A DNA stretch of 29,362 bases from Streptosporangium amethystogenes (GTDB lineage Bacteria; Actinomycetota; Actinomycetes; Streptosporangiales; Streptosporangiaceae). The notes beneath the pieces were generated by a model that ran no database searches, was not told the DNA's origin, and saw only the letters and a list, made by a program, of their open reading frames with translations. Positions within the stretch are counted from its first letter, which is position 1. The number at the start of each line of letters is the position of its first letter. The stretch covers positions 1 to 29,362 of the forward strand of contig NZ_JOEQ01000052.1 in the NCBI RefSeq assembly GCF_000721075.1. The letters run 5' to 3'. This document shows positions 9,696 through 18,280 of this stretch, one piece after another. The position numbers were made by a program, and so were the translations under genes.

Positions 9696-10217
9696 TCAGC
9701 TTTCGTACTCGGGGACGACGTATCCGCGGGCCAGAGTGTGGGCGGTGATGTTGAAACCCAGCACGGCGGCCGAGGCGTCGGCGCCGAGGCCGAGCTTCTC
9801 CACGTCGAGGGCGTGCACCGCGAAGATGTAGCGGTGCGGATGTCCGGGAGGCGGCGCGGCGCCGCCGTAGGCGGTGATGCCGTAGTCGTTGCGGCCGTGC
9901 ACGCCCACACCGCCGTCACCGGCCCCCGCGCCGGCGTCCAGCTCGGTCACCTCCGCGGGGATGTCGAACAGCAGCCAGTGCCAGAACCCGCTGCCGGTGG
10001 GCGCGTCGGGGTCGAAGCAGGTCACGGCGTAGCTGAGCGTGCCCTCGGGCGCGCCGGACCAGCGCAGCTGGGGCGAGACGTTCTGGCCCTCGAATCCCCA
10101 GTCGTTGAACACCTGGGCCGCTGCCAGGCGCTCTCCGTCGCGCACGTCGTCGCTTTCGACGGTCAGCGTGGGAACCTGGGGCAGGAAGTCATACGGAATC
10201 GGTGGCCTGGTGGACAC
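9696..10217 (-). CDS. YbhB/YbcL-type PEBP (Raf-kinase-inhibitor-like) protein
   Basis: A 173-residue phosphatidylethanolamine-binding-protein homologue. Family motifs are [42 protein letters not shown] (DPDAP box plus the WHW anion-pocket segment) and [14 protein letters not shown] (GxHRY box). There is no signal peptide, so it is probably cytosolic. Bacterial members have no settled function; ligand binding is assumed. A GTG start at 10217 follows GGAGGTGA. It lies 53 bases downstream of the ABC exporter ATPase on the same strand and could be cotranscribed. A short Gly/Ala insert ([15 protein letters not shown]) separates the two conserved halves. Confidence 0.92.
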   Translation of the reverse strand: MSTRPPIPYDFLPQVPTLTVESDDVRDGERLAAAQVFNDWGFEGQNVSPQLRWSGAPEGTLSYAVTCFDPDAPTGSGFWHWLLFDIPAEVTELDAGAGAGDGGVGVHGRNDYGITAYGGAAPPPGHPHRYIFAVHALDVEKLGLGADASAAVLGFNITAHTLARGYVVPEYES

Positions 10218-10270
10218 GATTCACCTCCGATGGGAGCGTCTTTTCGGTCGCTCCTCATCTTGCCCGGCGA

Positions 10271-11116
10271 TCAGACCTTGTTGTAGGCGGCGAGGACCGT
10301 CTGCGGGTCGCCGTCCATCTTGATTTTGCCCTTGTGCAACCAGATGACCCGGTTGCAGGTCTCCTCGATCACGTCGAGGTTGTGGGCGACCAGGAAAACG
10401 GTGCCGGCCTCGTCGCGCATCTTCTTGATCCGGTCCTGGCTCTTGCGCCGGAACTCGCGGTCGCCGGTGGCCAGCGCCTCGTCGATGAGCAGCACGTCGT
10501 GGGACCTGGCCGAGGCGATGGCGAAGCGGAGCCTGGCGCCCATGCCCGAGGAGTAGGTGGACATGGGGAACTGGACAAACTCCCCGATGCCGGAGAAGTC
10601 GACGATGTCGTCGTACTTCTCCTTGACCTGCGCGGGGTTCATGCCCATCGCGTAGCAGCCGAGCACGATGTTGCGCTCGCCGGTGAGCTCGCGCATCAGC
10701 GCGGCGTTGACGCCGAGCAGGGAGGGCTGGCCGTTGGTGTAGACGGCGCCGGAGTGCGGCGGCAGCAGCCCGGCGATGGCGCGCAGCATGGTGGACTTGC
10801 CGGAGCCGTTGCGGCCGATGATGCCGATGGCGTCGCCGTGACGGGCCACGAAGGAGACGCCGCGCACGGCGTGCACCTCCTTCATCTGCGGCCGTCCCTG
10901 GCGCTTGACGAGGCGCATCAGGGCGTTGACCGCGTTGCCCTTCTCGGTGTCGCTGGCCGCGCCGTAGACCCGGTAGATGATGTGCAGGTCGTCCACGATG
11001 ACCGTGGGGGTGCCCTCCTTGGCGGGCTCGGGGTTGGGATGCACCCTGACGTCCGTGCTGGGCACGGCGGGCTCCTCGGCCTTCACTCGGGACAGCTCCT
11101 CGGTCAACTCAGCCAC
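10271..11116 (-). CDS. ABC exporter ATPase, TagH/Wzt type
   Basis: A 281-residue ATPase that would power export of a lipid-linked cell-surface polysaccharide or teichoic-acid-like polymer across the membrane. It has Walker A GRNGSGKST (101-109), the signature YSSGMGARL (188-196; the SSGM form is typical of TagH/Wzt/RfbE rather than LSGGQ), Walker B DVLLIDE (207-213) followed by ALATGD, and the switch His in VAHN. It ends shortly after the nucleotide-binding domain, so it has no Wzt carbohydrate-binding C-terminal domain. The GTG start at 11116 overlaps the end of the upstream permease by eight bases, so the two are coupled. No glycosyltransferase genes lie in the window, so the polymer is unknown. 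Confidence 0.93.
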   Translation of the reverse strand: MAELTEELSRVKAEEPAVPSTDVRVHPNPEPAKEGTPTVIVDDLHIIYRVYGAASDTEKGNAVNALMRLVKRQGRPQMKEVHAVRGVSFVARHGDAIGIIGRNGSGKSTMLRAIAGLLPPHSGAVYTNGQPSLLGVNAALMRELTGERNIVLGCYAMGMNPAQVKEKYDDIVDFSGIGEFVQFPMSTYSSGMGARLRFAIASARSHDVLLIDEALATGDREFRRKSQDRIKKMRDEAGTVFLVAHNLDVIEETCNRVIWLHKGKIKMDGDPQTVLAAYNKV

Positions 11117-12038
11117 GGCCGTACTTCTCCTCGGCTCGCCAGAAGTACCAGAAGCCGCCGAGCAGAGCGAACAATGCCCAGAATACGCAGACCGCCCAGA
11201 TGTAGGGCCGGGCCGGGTGGGTCTGCATGAGCAGGTCCCGCATGAGCTCGATGTACGCGGCGGCCGGGTTGAAGTACATGATGTCGGCGACCCACTGGGG
11301 GAGACCGGCGCCGTTGGGGCCCACGACCCGGTCCTCGATGGAGAAGAAGACTCCGGAGGCGTAGAGCCAGGTGCGCATGATGAAGGGCAGCAGCTGGTTC
11401 AGGTCGCGGGCGGTGGAGCCGACCCGGGCGAGCACCAGGCTGGCGCCGACGTTGAACATCGTCTGCAGCGCCAGGGCGACCGGGATCAGCAGCCACAGCA
11501 GGGTGACAGGCTCCTGGGTGAGCAGCACCAGGCCGAGCAGCACGCCCATCGAGATCAGCAGCTGCTGGAACTCCTGGATCGTGTAGGCCAGCGGGAGCGC
11601 GGCGCGCGGGAAGTGCAGGGCCCGGATCAGCGACAGGTTGCCGGAGATCGCCTTGGCGCCGCCGCTCACCGAGCGCTGCGTGTAGGTGAAGACGAACATC
11701 CCGGTGATCAGGAAGGCCGGGTAGTTGTCGATGCCCTTGCTGGCGCCCAGGATCACGCCGAACATCAGGAAGTAGATCGCGGCGTTCAACAGCGGGGTGA
11801 GGACCTGCCAGAGCTGGCCCAGGGCTGAGTTGCTGTACTTCGAGACGTTGCGCGAGGTCGCGTACGTCATGACGAAATGTCGTCGTTCCCACAGTTGGCG
11901 TAGGTAGACGAGCAGACTCGGGCGTGCGATGGCACGCCGAAGTCCGTAACGCGCGGCGAGCTTGGCCAGCGGCTCTGGGGTGCCGTTACTCGGGCCGCCC
12001 GCCTGGGCGTCCGCGATCGCGGATTCCGGCTGGCTCAT
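11109..12038 (-). CDS. ABC-2 exporter permease, TagG/Wzm type
   Basis: A 309-residue membrane protein, partner of the overlapping ATPase. The N-terminal cytoplasmic part ends in LRQLWERRHFVMTYATSRNVSKYSNSALGQLWQVLTPLLNA, the typical coupling segment before transmembrane helix 1 of ABC-2 polysaccharide exporters. Six hydrophobic segments follow, ending with YIWAVCVFWALFALLGGFWYFWRAEEKYGRG. The expected role is moving a lipid-linked glycan or teichoic-acid-like chain outward. The ATG at 12038 gives the normal family length; a longer reading frame upstream has no family resemblance. The ribosome-binding site is poor. Confidence 0.9.
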   Translation of the reverse strand: MSQPESAIADAQAGGPSNGTPEPLAKLAARYGLRRAIARPSLLVYLRQLWERRHFVMTYATSRNVSKYSNSALGQLWQVLTPLLNAAIYFLMFGVILGASKGIDNYPAFLITGMFVFTYTQRSVSGGAKAISGNLSLIRALHFPRAALPLAYTIQEFQQLLISMGVLLGLVLLTQEPVTLLWLLIPVALALQTMFNVGASLVLARVGSTARDLNQLLPFIMRTWLYASGVFFSIEDRVVGPNGAGLPQWVADIMYFNPAAAYIELMRDLLMQTHPARPYIWAVCVFWALFALLGGFWYFWRAEEKYGRG

Positions 12039-12539
12039 GGCAAGGACTCTATTGGATGTGGGTGGATGAAGCGCCTGCGGCGGCGTCCTGCCGCACACAT
12101 TGGACGGGATCTCCGGGAAAGAGGTTCCAGGGTAATTGTGTGTTCCGCCTACGAGCGACCGGCTCTTTCGCGCCCCGGCCAGAGTGGGCCCAGCTCGGGG
12201 GCAGGGAAAGGCAATGGATGCGAGCACTGTCGGCATGCAGGTAGTTTGGCCTGACCGTTATTGACATATGTATCCCTGCATGTCCTCTTTAGGGGCGTCT
12301 GGGATCTTGGCTTCGTCGAGTTGGCGGACATACAACGCCGAACCGGTTCATGCGTGACCGAACTGCAACATCACAGATGCGAATCGGTGTGGAGTGGTGC
12401 GGAACAGCCGCGGCCGGCCGGTGTGATGTCAGTGCCCGGACCGGGGCGGCGGGAGGCAGGGACCACAAGATCCTCCTGCGTGCTGCCCGGAGGGGGATCT
12501 CCGTGTCGACGCGAGCCTGAAAAAGGAGGATGTACCGCA
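12039..12539. other. 500-bp intergenic region between divergent exporter and importer genes
   Basis: I see no convincing gene here. It holds the start regions of the minus-strand exporter and the plus-strand peptide importer. Visible structure: an 8-bp inverted repeat (CATGCAGG 12234-12241, CCTGCATG 12275-12282), a perfect palindrome GAACCGGTTC (12340-12349), and an isolated TTGACA (12261-12266) that has no good -10 at 17-18 bases. A small CGGAG/CTCCG hairpin lies near 12488-12503, just before the oppA-like ribosome-binding site AAGGAGGA (12523-12530). No riboswitch class is recognised. Confidence 0.6.
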
Positions 12540-14171
12540 ATGCGCGTTACCAAGGGGGCGCGGCTCACCGCCGGCGCCGCGCTACTCGCCCTCGCGCTGG
12601 CCGCGTGCGGCAACTCGGCGTCCTCGGGCGGCGGTACGGCCTCGGGTGATCTGCCGGTCCGGATGGAGCTCGGCGAGCCGCAGAAGCTCTTCCACCCCGG
12701 TGACACCACCGAGTCCGAGGGGGCGGAGGTCCTGGCCGCGGTCTTCGCGCCGCTGGTCGGCTACGACGAGAACAAGCAGGCCGTGGACGAGGTCGCCGAG
12801 TCGATCGAGTCGAAGGACAACAGGGTGTGGACGGTCAGCCTCAAGCCCGGCTACACCTGGCACGACGGTGCGAAGCTGACCGCGCAGAACTACGTCGACG
12901 CGTGGAACTACGCGGCCAACCAGGACAACGCGCAGAGCGCCAACGGCTTCTTCAGCCGGATCGACGGCTGGGCCGACCTGAATCCGGGTGAGGGCAAGAC
13001 CGTCTCCACCAAGGAGATGAAGGGCCTGAAGGTCGTCGACGAGAGCACCTTCAGGGTCACCCTCAGCAAGCCGTTCTCCCAGTTCAAGACCATGCTGGGC
13101 TACACGGCGTTCTACCCGCTGCCCAAGGTGGCCTTCGGCGCCGACGGCAGGATCACCGAGGAGTACGCCAGGAAGCCGATCGGCCAGGGCTACTTCCAGT
13201 TCGACAAGCCGTTCAACAAGGGCACCGACCAGTCGATCGACCTCACCCGGTACGACAGGTTCCCCGGGAAGAAGCCGAAGTTCACCAAGCTTCAGTTCAA
13301 GCTCTACACGAGCTCGGAGACCGCGTTCAACGACCTGGCCGCGGGCAACCTCGACATCCACGACTCGCTGCCCCCGTCCGCGATCGCCAGGGCCAAGTCG
13401 GAGTTCGGCGAGCGCTACCTGGACCAGGCGGACGCCGGTGTCGCCTACATCGGCTTCCCCATGCAGTACAACAAGACGTACGCGAACGTGAAGGTCCGCG
13501 AGGCCATCTCGATGGCCATCGACCGCGAGACCATCGCCGACAAGGTCTTCTCCGGCACACGGGCCCCGGCGGACGACTTCATCAACCCGCTGCTCGACGG
13601 GTACCGCGCCGGCGCCTGCGCGGTCTGCGTCTACGACCCGCTCAAGGCAGGCGAGCAGTACACCGCCAACAACGGCCCCAAGACCCTGGAGCTGGGCTAC
13701 AACTCCGACGGCCCGCACAAGGAGTGGATCGAGGCCGTCGCCAACAGCCTCCGCGCCAACCTGGGCGTCGAGGTGAAGGTCAAGCCGTTCGAGAAGTTCG
13801 CCGGGATCCTCGACGAGCTCGACGAGAAGACCTACGGCGGCATGTTCCGCATGGGCTGGGCGATCGACTACCCCTCGGCGGAGAACTACCTGACCCCGCT
13901 CTTCTCCACCATCGCCATCAAGACCGGTTCCAACTACGCCGGCTGGTCGAACCAGGAGTTCGACGCGCTCCTCGCCAAGGGCGACTCCGCCCGGACGCAG
14001 GAGGAGGGCCTGAAGTTCTACCAGCAGGCCGACGACATCCTGATCAGGGAGATGCCCTACATCCCGGTGTACTTCTACCGGACCAACGGTGCGTTCTCCC
14101 AGAACGTCAAGGGCGTGAAGATCGATCTGCTCAACCAGATCAAGTGGACCGAGGTCGAGAAGGCCGGCTGA
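12540..14171 (+). CDS. Peptide ABC transporter substrate-binding lipoprotein (SBP_bac_5)
   Basis: A 543-residue extracellular binding protein for an Opp/Dpp-type importer. It begins with a lipoprotein signal, LLALALAAC, with lipid-modified Cys23, then a Ser/Gly linker. The family 5 core includes FHPGDTTESEGAEVLAAVFAPLVGYDE near the N-terminus, VWTVSLKPGYTWHDGAKLTAQNYVDAWNY, VREAISMAIDRETIADKVF, and MGWAIDYPSAENYLTPLF. The ATG at 12540 follows AAGGAGGA by nine bases. It is the first of five genes encoding a complete importer and appears full length. The ligand is probably oligopeptides; the motifs do not fix it. Confidence 0.95.
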   Translation: MRVTKGARLTAGAALLALALAACGNSASSGGGTASGDLPVRMELGEPQKLFHPGDTTESEGAEVLAAVFAPLVGYDENKQAVDEVAESIESKDNRVWTVSLKPGYTWHDGAKLTAQNYVDAWNYAANQDNAQSANGFFSRIDGWADLNPGEGKTVSTKEMKGLKVVDESTFRVTLSKPFSQFKTMLGYTAFYPLPKVAFGADGRITEEYARKPIGQGYFQFDKPFNKGTDQSIDLTRYDRFPGKKPKFTKLQFKLYTSSETAFNDLAAGNLDIHDSLPPSAIARAKSEFGERYLDQADAGVAYIGFPMQYNKTYANVKVREAISMAIDRETIADKVFSGTRAPADDFINPLLDGYRAGACAVCVYDPLKAGEQYTANNGPKTLELGYNSDGPHKEWIEAVANSLRANLGVEVKVKPFEKFAGILDELDEKTYGGMFRMGWAIDYPSAENYLTPLFSTIAIKTGSNYAGWSNQEFDALLAKGDSARTQEEGLKFYQQADDILIREMPYIPVYFYRTNGAFSQNVKGVKIDLLNQIKWTEVEKAG

Positions 14172-14183
14172 CGACCGGCTGAG

Positions 14184-14205
14184 GGCCGGGCGGGAGCCCG
14201 GCCCC
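14184..14205 (+). terminator. Intercistronic GC hairpin after the binding-protein gene
   Basis: A perfect 9-bp GC stem (GGGCCGGGC 14184-14192 with GCCCGGCCC 14197-14205) has a GGGA loop and starts 12 bases after the lipoprotein stop. It has no T-tract. Such hairpins between a binding-protein gene and its permease genes commonly protect the upstream mRNA or partly terminate transcription, so that more binding protein is made than membrane parts; that role is inferred here. Confidence 0.6.
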
Positions 14206-14286
14206 ACCGGCAGCCAGGGGTGATCTCACCGCACCGCGCGACCCGCCGGTCCGCGAGATCGCCCCCGGCACGTACGGGAGGCTTGA

Positions 14287-15225
14287 ATGAGCCGCTACAT
14301 TCTGAGGCGCCTGATCCAGGCGATACCGGTCCTGCTGGGCGCCACCCTGCTCATCTACGCCATCGTCTTCGCGCTGCCCGGTGACCCCATCGCGGCGCTG
14401 GCGGGCGAGAAGCGCATGGACCCCGACATCGTCGACGTCCTGCGCGAGCAGTACCACCTGAACGATCCGTTCCTGGTGCAGTACTGGCACTACATCGTCG
14501 GCCTGCTGGGCGGCGACTTCGGCACCACCTTCGCCGGCGTCGGGGTCGGCGACATCATGGCCGGCAAGTTCCAGGTGACCATCAACCTGGCGGTGACCGC
14601 CCTGGTGATGGAGGCGGTCATCGGCGTGGGCCTCGGCCTGTACGCCGCGCTGCGTCACGGCGGGGCAGGCGACTCGCTGATCCTCGCCGCCACGCTGGTG
14701 CTGATCTCGGTGCCCGTTCTGGTCACCGGCTTCGTGCTCCAGTTGCTGCTGGGCGTGCGGCTCAAGCAGGCCGGGATCGACCTCTTCCCCGTCGCGGGCG
14801 TGTCGGAGGGCTGGCGCGGCTACCTGCTGCCCGGCTTCGTGCTCGCCGGGACGTCGATCGCCTACCTCACCCGGCTCACCAGGAACAGCCTGGTGGAGAT
14901 CATGCGTACCGACTACATCCGCACCGCGGTGGCCAAGGGCCTGCCCAGGAGCCGGGTCGTCGGCCGGCACGCGCTGCGCAACGCGCTGATCCCGCTGATC
15001 ACCTACCTCGGTGCCGACCTCGGCGCGTTGATGGGCGGTGCGGTGATCACCGAGACGATCTTCAACCTGCCGGGAATCGGCCAGCAGCTGTTCAGTTCCG
15101 TCTACCTGCGCGAGCAGCCGGTGGTCGTCGGCATCGTGACGGTGCTGGTGCTGATCTACATCCTGGCCAACCTGGTCGTCGACCTGCTCTACGCCGTGCT
15201 CGACCCGAGGATCCGCTATGAGTGA
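14287..15225 (+). CDS. Peptide ABC transporter permease, DppB/OppB type
   Basis: A 312-residue inner-membrane permease. It opens with MSRYILRRLIQAIPVLLGATLLIYAIVFALPGDPIAAL, the classic OppB/DppB first helix and short periplasmic loop. It has about six transmembrane helices and the EAA loop (RTDYIRTAVAKGLPRSRVVGRHALRNALIPLITYLGADLG, about 215-255) that contacts the ATPases. GGGAGG lies upstream of the ATG. It pairs with the next permease, whose start overlaps this stop by eight bases. Confidence 0.95.
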   Translation: MSRYILRRLIQAIPVLLGATLLIYAIVFALPGDPIAALAGEKRMDPDIVDVLREQYHLNDPFLVQYWHYIVGLLGGDFGTTFAGVGVGDIMAGKFQVTINLAVTALVMEAVIGVGLGLYAALRHGGAGDSLILAATLVLISVPVLVTGFVLQLLLGVRLKQAGIDLFPVAGVSEGWRGYLLPGFVLAGTSIAYLTRLTRNSLVEIMRTDYIRTAVAKGLPRSRVVGRHALRNALIPLITYLGADLGALMGGAVITETIFNLPGIGQQLFSSVYLREQPVVVGIVTVLVLIYILANLVVDLLYAVLDPRIRYE

Positions 15226-16150
15226 CACCCTTGCCCCGGCCGAAAGGCCCCAGAACGGCGGAGTGGGAGGGCACCCGGGGGCTTCCAGGCCGCCAAAGGC
15301 CGCGAGCCTGTGGAGCGACGCCTGGTACGACCTGCGCCGCCGGCCGCTCTTCGTCGGCTCGGCGGTCCTCATCGGCGTCCTGGTGGCCATGGCGGTGTTC
15401 CCCTCGCTGTTCACCTCGGTGAACCCGTTCGACGCCGCGACCTGCGACCTGGCCCAGGCCAGGCAGGGCATGAGCGCCGCGCACCGGTTCGGCACCGACA
15501 ACCTGGGCTGCGACGTCTACTCCCGCGTCGTCTACGGCGCCCGTAACTCGCTGGTCATCGGCCTGAGCACCACGGTCGTCACCGCGCTGCTGGGCGGTCT
15601 GCTCGGCCTCCTCGCCGGGTTCAGGGGCGGTGCGCTGGACACGCTGCTCTCCCGGATCACGGAGATCTTCTTCGCGATCCCGTCGATCCTCGGTGCCCTG
15701 CTCATCCTGGCGATCTTCCGCACCGGCAACGTGTGGACGGTCATGCTCGCGCTGGCGGTGCTGGCCTGGCCGCTGACGTACCGGATCATGCGGGCGGCGG
15801 TGATCACCGCCAAGGGGCAGGACTACGTGCTCGCGGCGCGGGCGCTCGGCGCCTCCGCGCCGAGGATCATGTTCCGGCACATCCTGCCGAACGCGGTCGC
15901 CTCGGTGATCGTGGTCGCCACGATCAACCTGGGCACCTTCATCGCCGCCGAGGCCGGTCTGTCGTTCCTCGGGGTGGGCCTGCGTTCGCCGGACATCTCC
16001 TGGGGCCTCATGATCTCCGACGCCAGGGAGCGTTTCCTGGAGGCTCCGTGGCCGCTGCTGTTCCCGGCACTGTTCCTGAGCCTGACGGTGCTGGCCTTCA
16101 TCATGCTGGGCGACGCCGTCCGCGACGCCCTCGACCCGAAGCTGCGGTAG
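15218..16150 (+). CDS. Peptide ABC transporter permease, DppC/OppC type
   Basis: A 310-residue second permease. The N-terminus has a hydrophilic Pro/Gly-rich segment (about 30 residues), then WSDAWYDLRRRPLFVGSAVLIGVLVAM, as in OppC/DppC. The region RFGTDNLGCDVYSRVVYGARNSLVIG and the EAA loop LAARALGASAPRIMFRHILPNAVASVIV are diagnostic. The C-terminal GLSFLGVGLRSPDISWGLMISDARE segment is also typical. It forms the membrane channel with the preceding permease. The ATG overlaps the upstream stop by eight bases, which indicates translational coupling. Confidence 0.95.
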   Translation: MSDTLAPAERPQNGGVGGHPGASRPPKAASLWSDAWYDLRRRPLFVGSAVLIGVLVAMAVFPSLFTSVNPFDAATCDLAQARQGMSAAHRFGTDNLGCDVYSRVVYGARNSLVIGLSTTVVTALLGGLLGLLAGFRGGALDTLLSRITEIFFAIPSILGALLILAIFRTGNVWTVMLALAVLAWPLTYRIMRAAVITAKGQDYVLAARALGASAPRIMFRHILPNAVASVIVVATINLGTFIAAEAGLSFLGVGLRSPDISWGLMISDARERFLEAPWPLLFPALFLSLTVLAFIMLGDAVRDALDPKLR

Positions 16151-16158
16151 GGGGACCC

Positions 16159-17196
16159 GTGAAGAAGACCTCGACACCGATGGTTCCGGCCGGCCGGGCT
16201 CCCGGCGGCGAGCCGCTGCTCGTCGTAGACGACCTGCACGTGGAGTTCACCACCAGGCAGGGCGTGGTCAGAGCGGTCAACGGGGTCAGCTACTCGCTGA
16301 ACCCCGGGGAGACGCTCGCCGTGCTCGGCGAGTCGGGCTCGGGCAAGTCGGTGACCGCACAGGCCATCATGGGCATCCTCGACACACCACCGGCCCGCGT
16401 TTCCAGAGGGGAGATCCGCTTCCGGGGCACCGACCTGCTCAGGCTGCCCGAGGAGGCCCGCTCCCGGATCCGCGGCCGGCGGATCGCGATGATCTTCCAG
16501 GACGCGCTCTCCGCGCTGAACCCGGTGTTCACCGTCGGTTTCCAGATCGGCGAGATGTTCCGGGTGCACCGTGGGGCCTCCAGACGCGACGCGGAGAAGA
16601 AGGCGATCGAGCTGATGGACCGGGTCCGCATCCCCGGTGCCAGGCAGCGGGTGCACGACTATCCGCACCAGTTCTCCGGGGGGATGCGCCAGCGCATCAT
16701 GATCGCGATGTCGATCGCGCTCGACCCGGAGGTGCTGATCGCCGACGAGCCGACCACGGCCCTCGACGTGACGGTGCAGGCCCAGATCATGGAGCTGCTG
16801 GCCGAACTGCGGCGCGAGAGCGACATGGGCCTGATCCTGATCACCCACGACCTCGGCGTGGTGGCGGACGTCGCCGACAGGATCGCGGTCATGTACGGCG
16901 GGCGGATCGTGGAGAAGGCCCCGGTACACGACATCTACCGGACGCCCGCCCACCCGTACGCCAAGGGCCTGCTCGACTCGGTTCCCAGGGTCGACCAGAA
17001 GGGGCAGGAGCTTTTCGCCATCAAGGGCATGCCGCCGAACCTCCTCGACATGCCCTCGGGCTGTTCCTTCCACCCTCGGTGTCCCTACCGCCAGGACGAC
17101 TGCGTCACCGACGCGCCCCCGCTGTACGAGATCGGCCCCACGCGTGCCAGCGCGTGTCACTACTGGAGGGAGGTCCTCGATGGCAGCCATGGGTGA
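16159..17196 (+). CDS. Peptide ABC transporter ATPase, OppD/DppD type
   Basis: A 345-residue ATPase. Walker A GESGSGKS (57-64), signature FSGGMRQ (172-178), Walker B EVLIADE (191-197), and switch His in ITHD. The C-terminal oligopeptide-transporter domain has Cys302, Cys308, Cys315 and Cys333 ([15 protein letters not shown]...ACHYW). These match the conserved cysteines that carry a [4Fe-4S] cluster in mycobacterial OppD-type ATPases; a cluster here is inferred. The GTG start at 16159 follows AGGGGGAC, eight bases after the permease stop. It overlaps the next ATPase gene by 17 bases. Confidence 0.95.
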   Translation: MKKTSTPMVPAGRAPGGEPLLVVDDLHVEFTTRQGVVRAVNGVSYSLNPGETLAVLGESGSGKSVTAQAIMGILDTPPARVSRGEIRFRGTDLLRLPEEARSRIRGRRIAMIFQDALSALNPVFTVGFQIGEMFRVHRGASRRDAEKKAIELMDRVRIPGARQRVHDYPHQFSGGMRQRIMIAMSIALDPEVLIADEPTTALDVTVQAQIMELLAELRRESDMGLILITHDLGVVADVADRIAVMYGGRIVEKAPVHDIYRTPAHPYAKGLLDSVPRVDQKGQELFAIKGMPPNLLDMPSGCSFHPRCPYRQDDCVTDAPPLYEIGPTRASACHYWREVLDGSHG

Positions 17197-18193
17197 GCCG
17201 ATCCTTGAGGTTCGTGACCTGGTCAAGTACTTCCCGCTGACCCGGGGCATCGTCGTGCGCAAGCAGATCGGCGCGATCAGGGCGGTCGACGGGGTCTCCT
17301 TCGACCTGCGCCGGGGCGAGACGCTCGGCATCGTGGGGGAGTCGGGCTGCGGCAAGTCCACGCTGGCCAAGCTCCTGATGGCGCTGGAACGGCCCACCTC
17401 GGGATCGGTGAGGATCAACGGCAGGGAGGTCGCCCGGGCCAGGGGCGGCGAGCTCAAGCGGGTCCGCCGCAACATCCAGATGGTCATGCAGGACCCCTAC
17501 ACCTCGCTGAACCCCCGGATGACCGTGGGCGACATCGTCGGCGAGCCGTTCGAGATCCACCGGGACGTGGCCCCCAAGGGCGACCGGCGCCGCAGGGTGC
17601 GGGAACTCCTGGAGGTCGTGGGGCTGGACCCCGACCATGTCAACCGCTACCCGCACCAGTTCTCCGGCGGCCAGCGCCAGCGCATCGGCATCGCCCGAGG
17701 GCTCGCGCTCCGGCCGGAGATCATCGTGTGCGACGAGCCGGTCTCCGCGCTGGACGTGTCGATCCAGGCGCAGGTCGTCAATCTGCTGGCACGGCTGCAG
17801 GACGAGTTCGGCCTCGCCTATGTCTTCATCGCCCACGACCTGTCGGTGGTCCGGCACATCTCCGACCGGGTCGGAGTGATGTATCTGGGGAAGATGGTCG
17901 AGCTCGGCAAGGAGACCGAGATCTACGACCGGCCCACCCATCCCTACACCCAGGCGCTGCTGTCGGCCGTGCCGGTGCCCAACCCGGAGGGGCGGGAGCG
18001 GCGCGAGCGGATCATCCTCCACGGTGACCCGCCGTCCCCGGCCGATCCGCCGTCGGGCTGCCGATTCCGTACGCGGTGCTGGAAGGCGGCGGAGATCTGC
18101 GCCGTCGAGGAGCCGCCGCTGCGGATCCGGCCGGGCACCGGGCACGCGAGCGCCTGCCACTTCGCCGAGACCCGCGACGTGACACCCGCGTAG
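17180..18193 (+). CDS. Peptide ABC transporter ATPase, OppF/DppF type
   Basis: A 337-residue second ATPase and last gene of the importer operon. Walker [10 protein letters not shown] (53-61), signature FSGGQRQ (161-167), Walker B IIVCDE (181-186), switch His in IAHD, and the C-terminal cysteines Cys294, Cys300, Cys307 and Cys326. The insertion [28 protein letters not shown] near the N-terminus is typical of OppF. The ATG at 17180 is preceded by GGAGGGAGG inside the upstream gene. A strong terminator lies 20 bases after the stop. Confidence 0.95.
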   Translation: MAAMGEPILEVRDLVKYFPLTRGIVVRKQIGAIRAVDGVSFDLRRGETLGIVGESGCGKSTLAKLLMALERPTSGSVRINGREVARARGGELKRVRRNIQMVMQDPYTSLNPRMTVGDIVGEPFEIHRDVAPKGDRRRRVRELLEVVGLDPDHVNRYPHQFSGGQRQRIGIARGLALRPEIIVCDEPVSALDVSIQAQVVNLLARLQDEFGLAYVFIAHDLSVVRHISDRVGVMYLGKMVELGKETEIYDRPTHPYTQALLSAVPVPNPEGRERRERIILHGDPPSPADPPSGCRFRTRCWKAAEICAVEEPPLRIRPGTGHASACHFAETRDVTPA

Positions 18194-18212
18194 CAGGGTC
18201 GGGGAAAGCGGA

Positions 18213-18253
18213 GGGCGCGGTCCCCACATGGAGATGTGGGGACCGCGCCCTTT
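18213..18253. terminator. Perfect 17-bp hairpin terminator of the importer operon
   Basis: Bases 18213-18229 pair perfectly with 18234-18250 around a GGAG loop, followed by TTT. It lies 20 bases downstream of the last ATPase gene and also 28 bases downstream of the convergent Gly-rich gene (stop at 18281), so it probably ends transcription on both strands. Confidence 0.9.
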
Positions 18254-18280
18254 CTGTCTCACCGCAGGTTTTCGGCCCGA

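Noticed and set aside
12261..12289. TTGACA as the -35 of a promoter
   Set aside because: No acceptable -10 lies 16-19 bases downstream on the plus strand.
12582..14207. A 541-codon minus-strand frame opposite the binding-protein gene
   Set aside because: Leu/Val/Gly/Arg-rich shadow; the plus strand has a lipobox and SBP family motifs.
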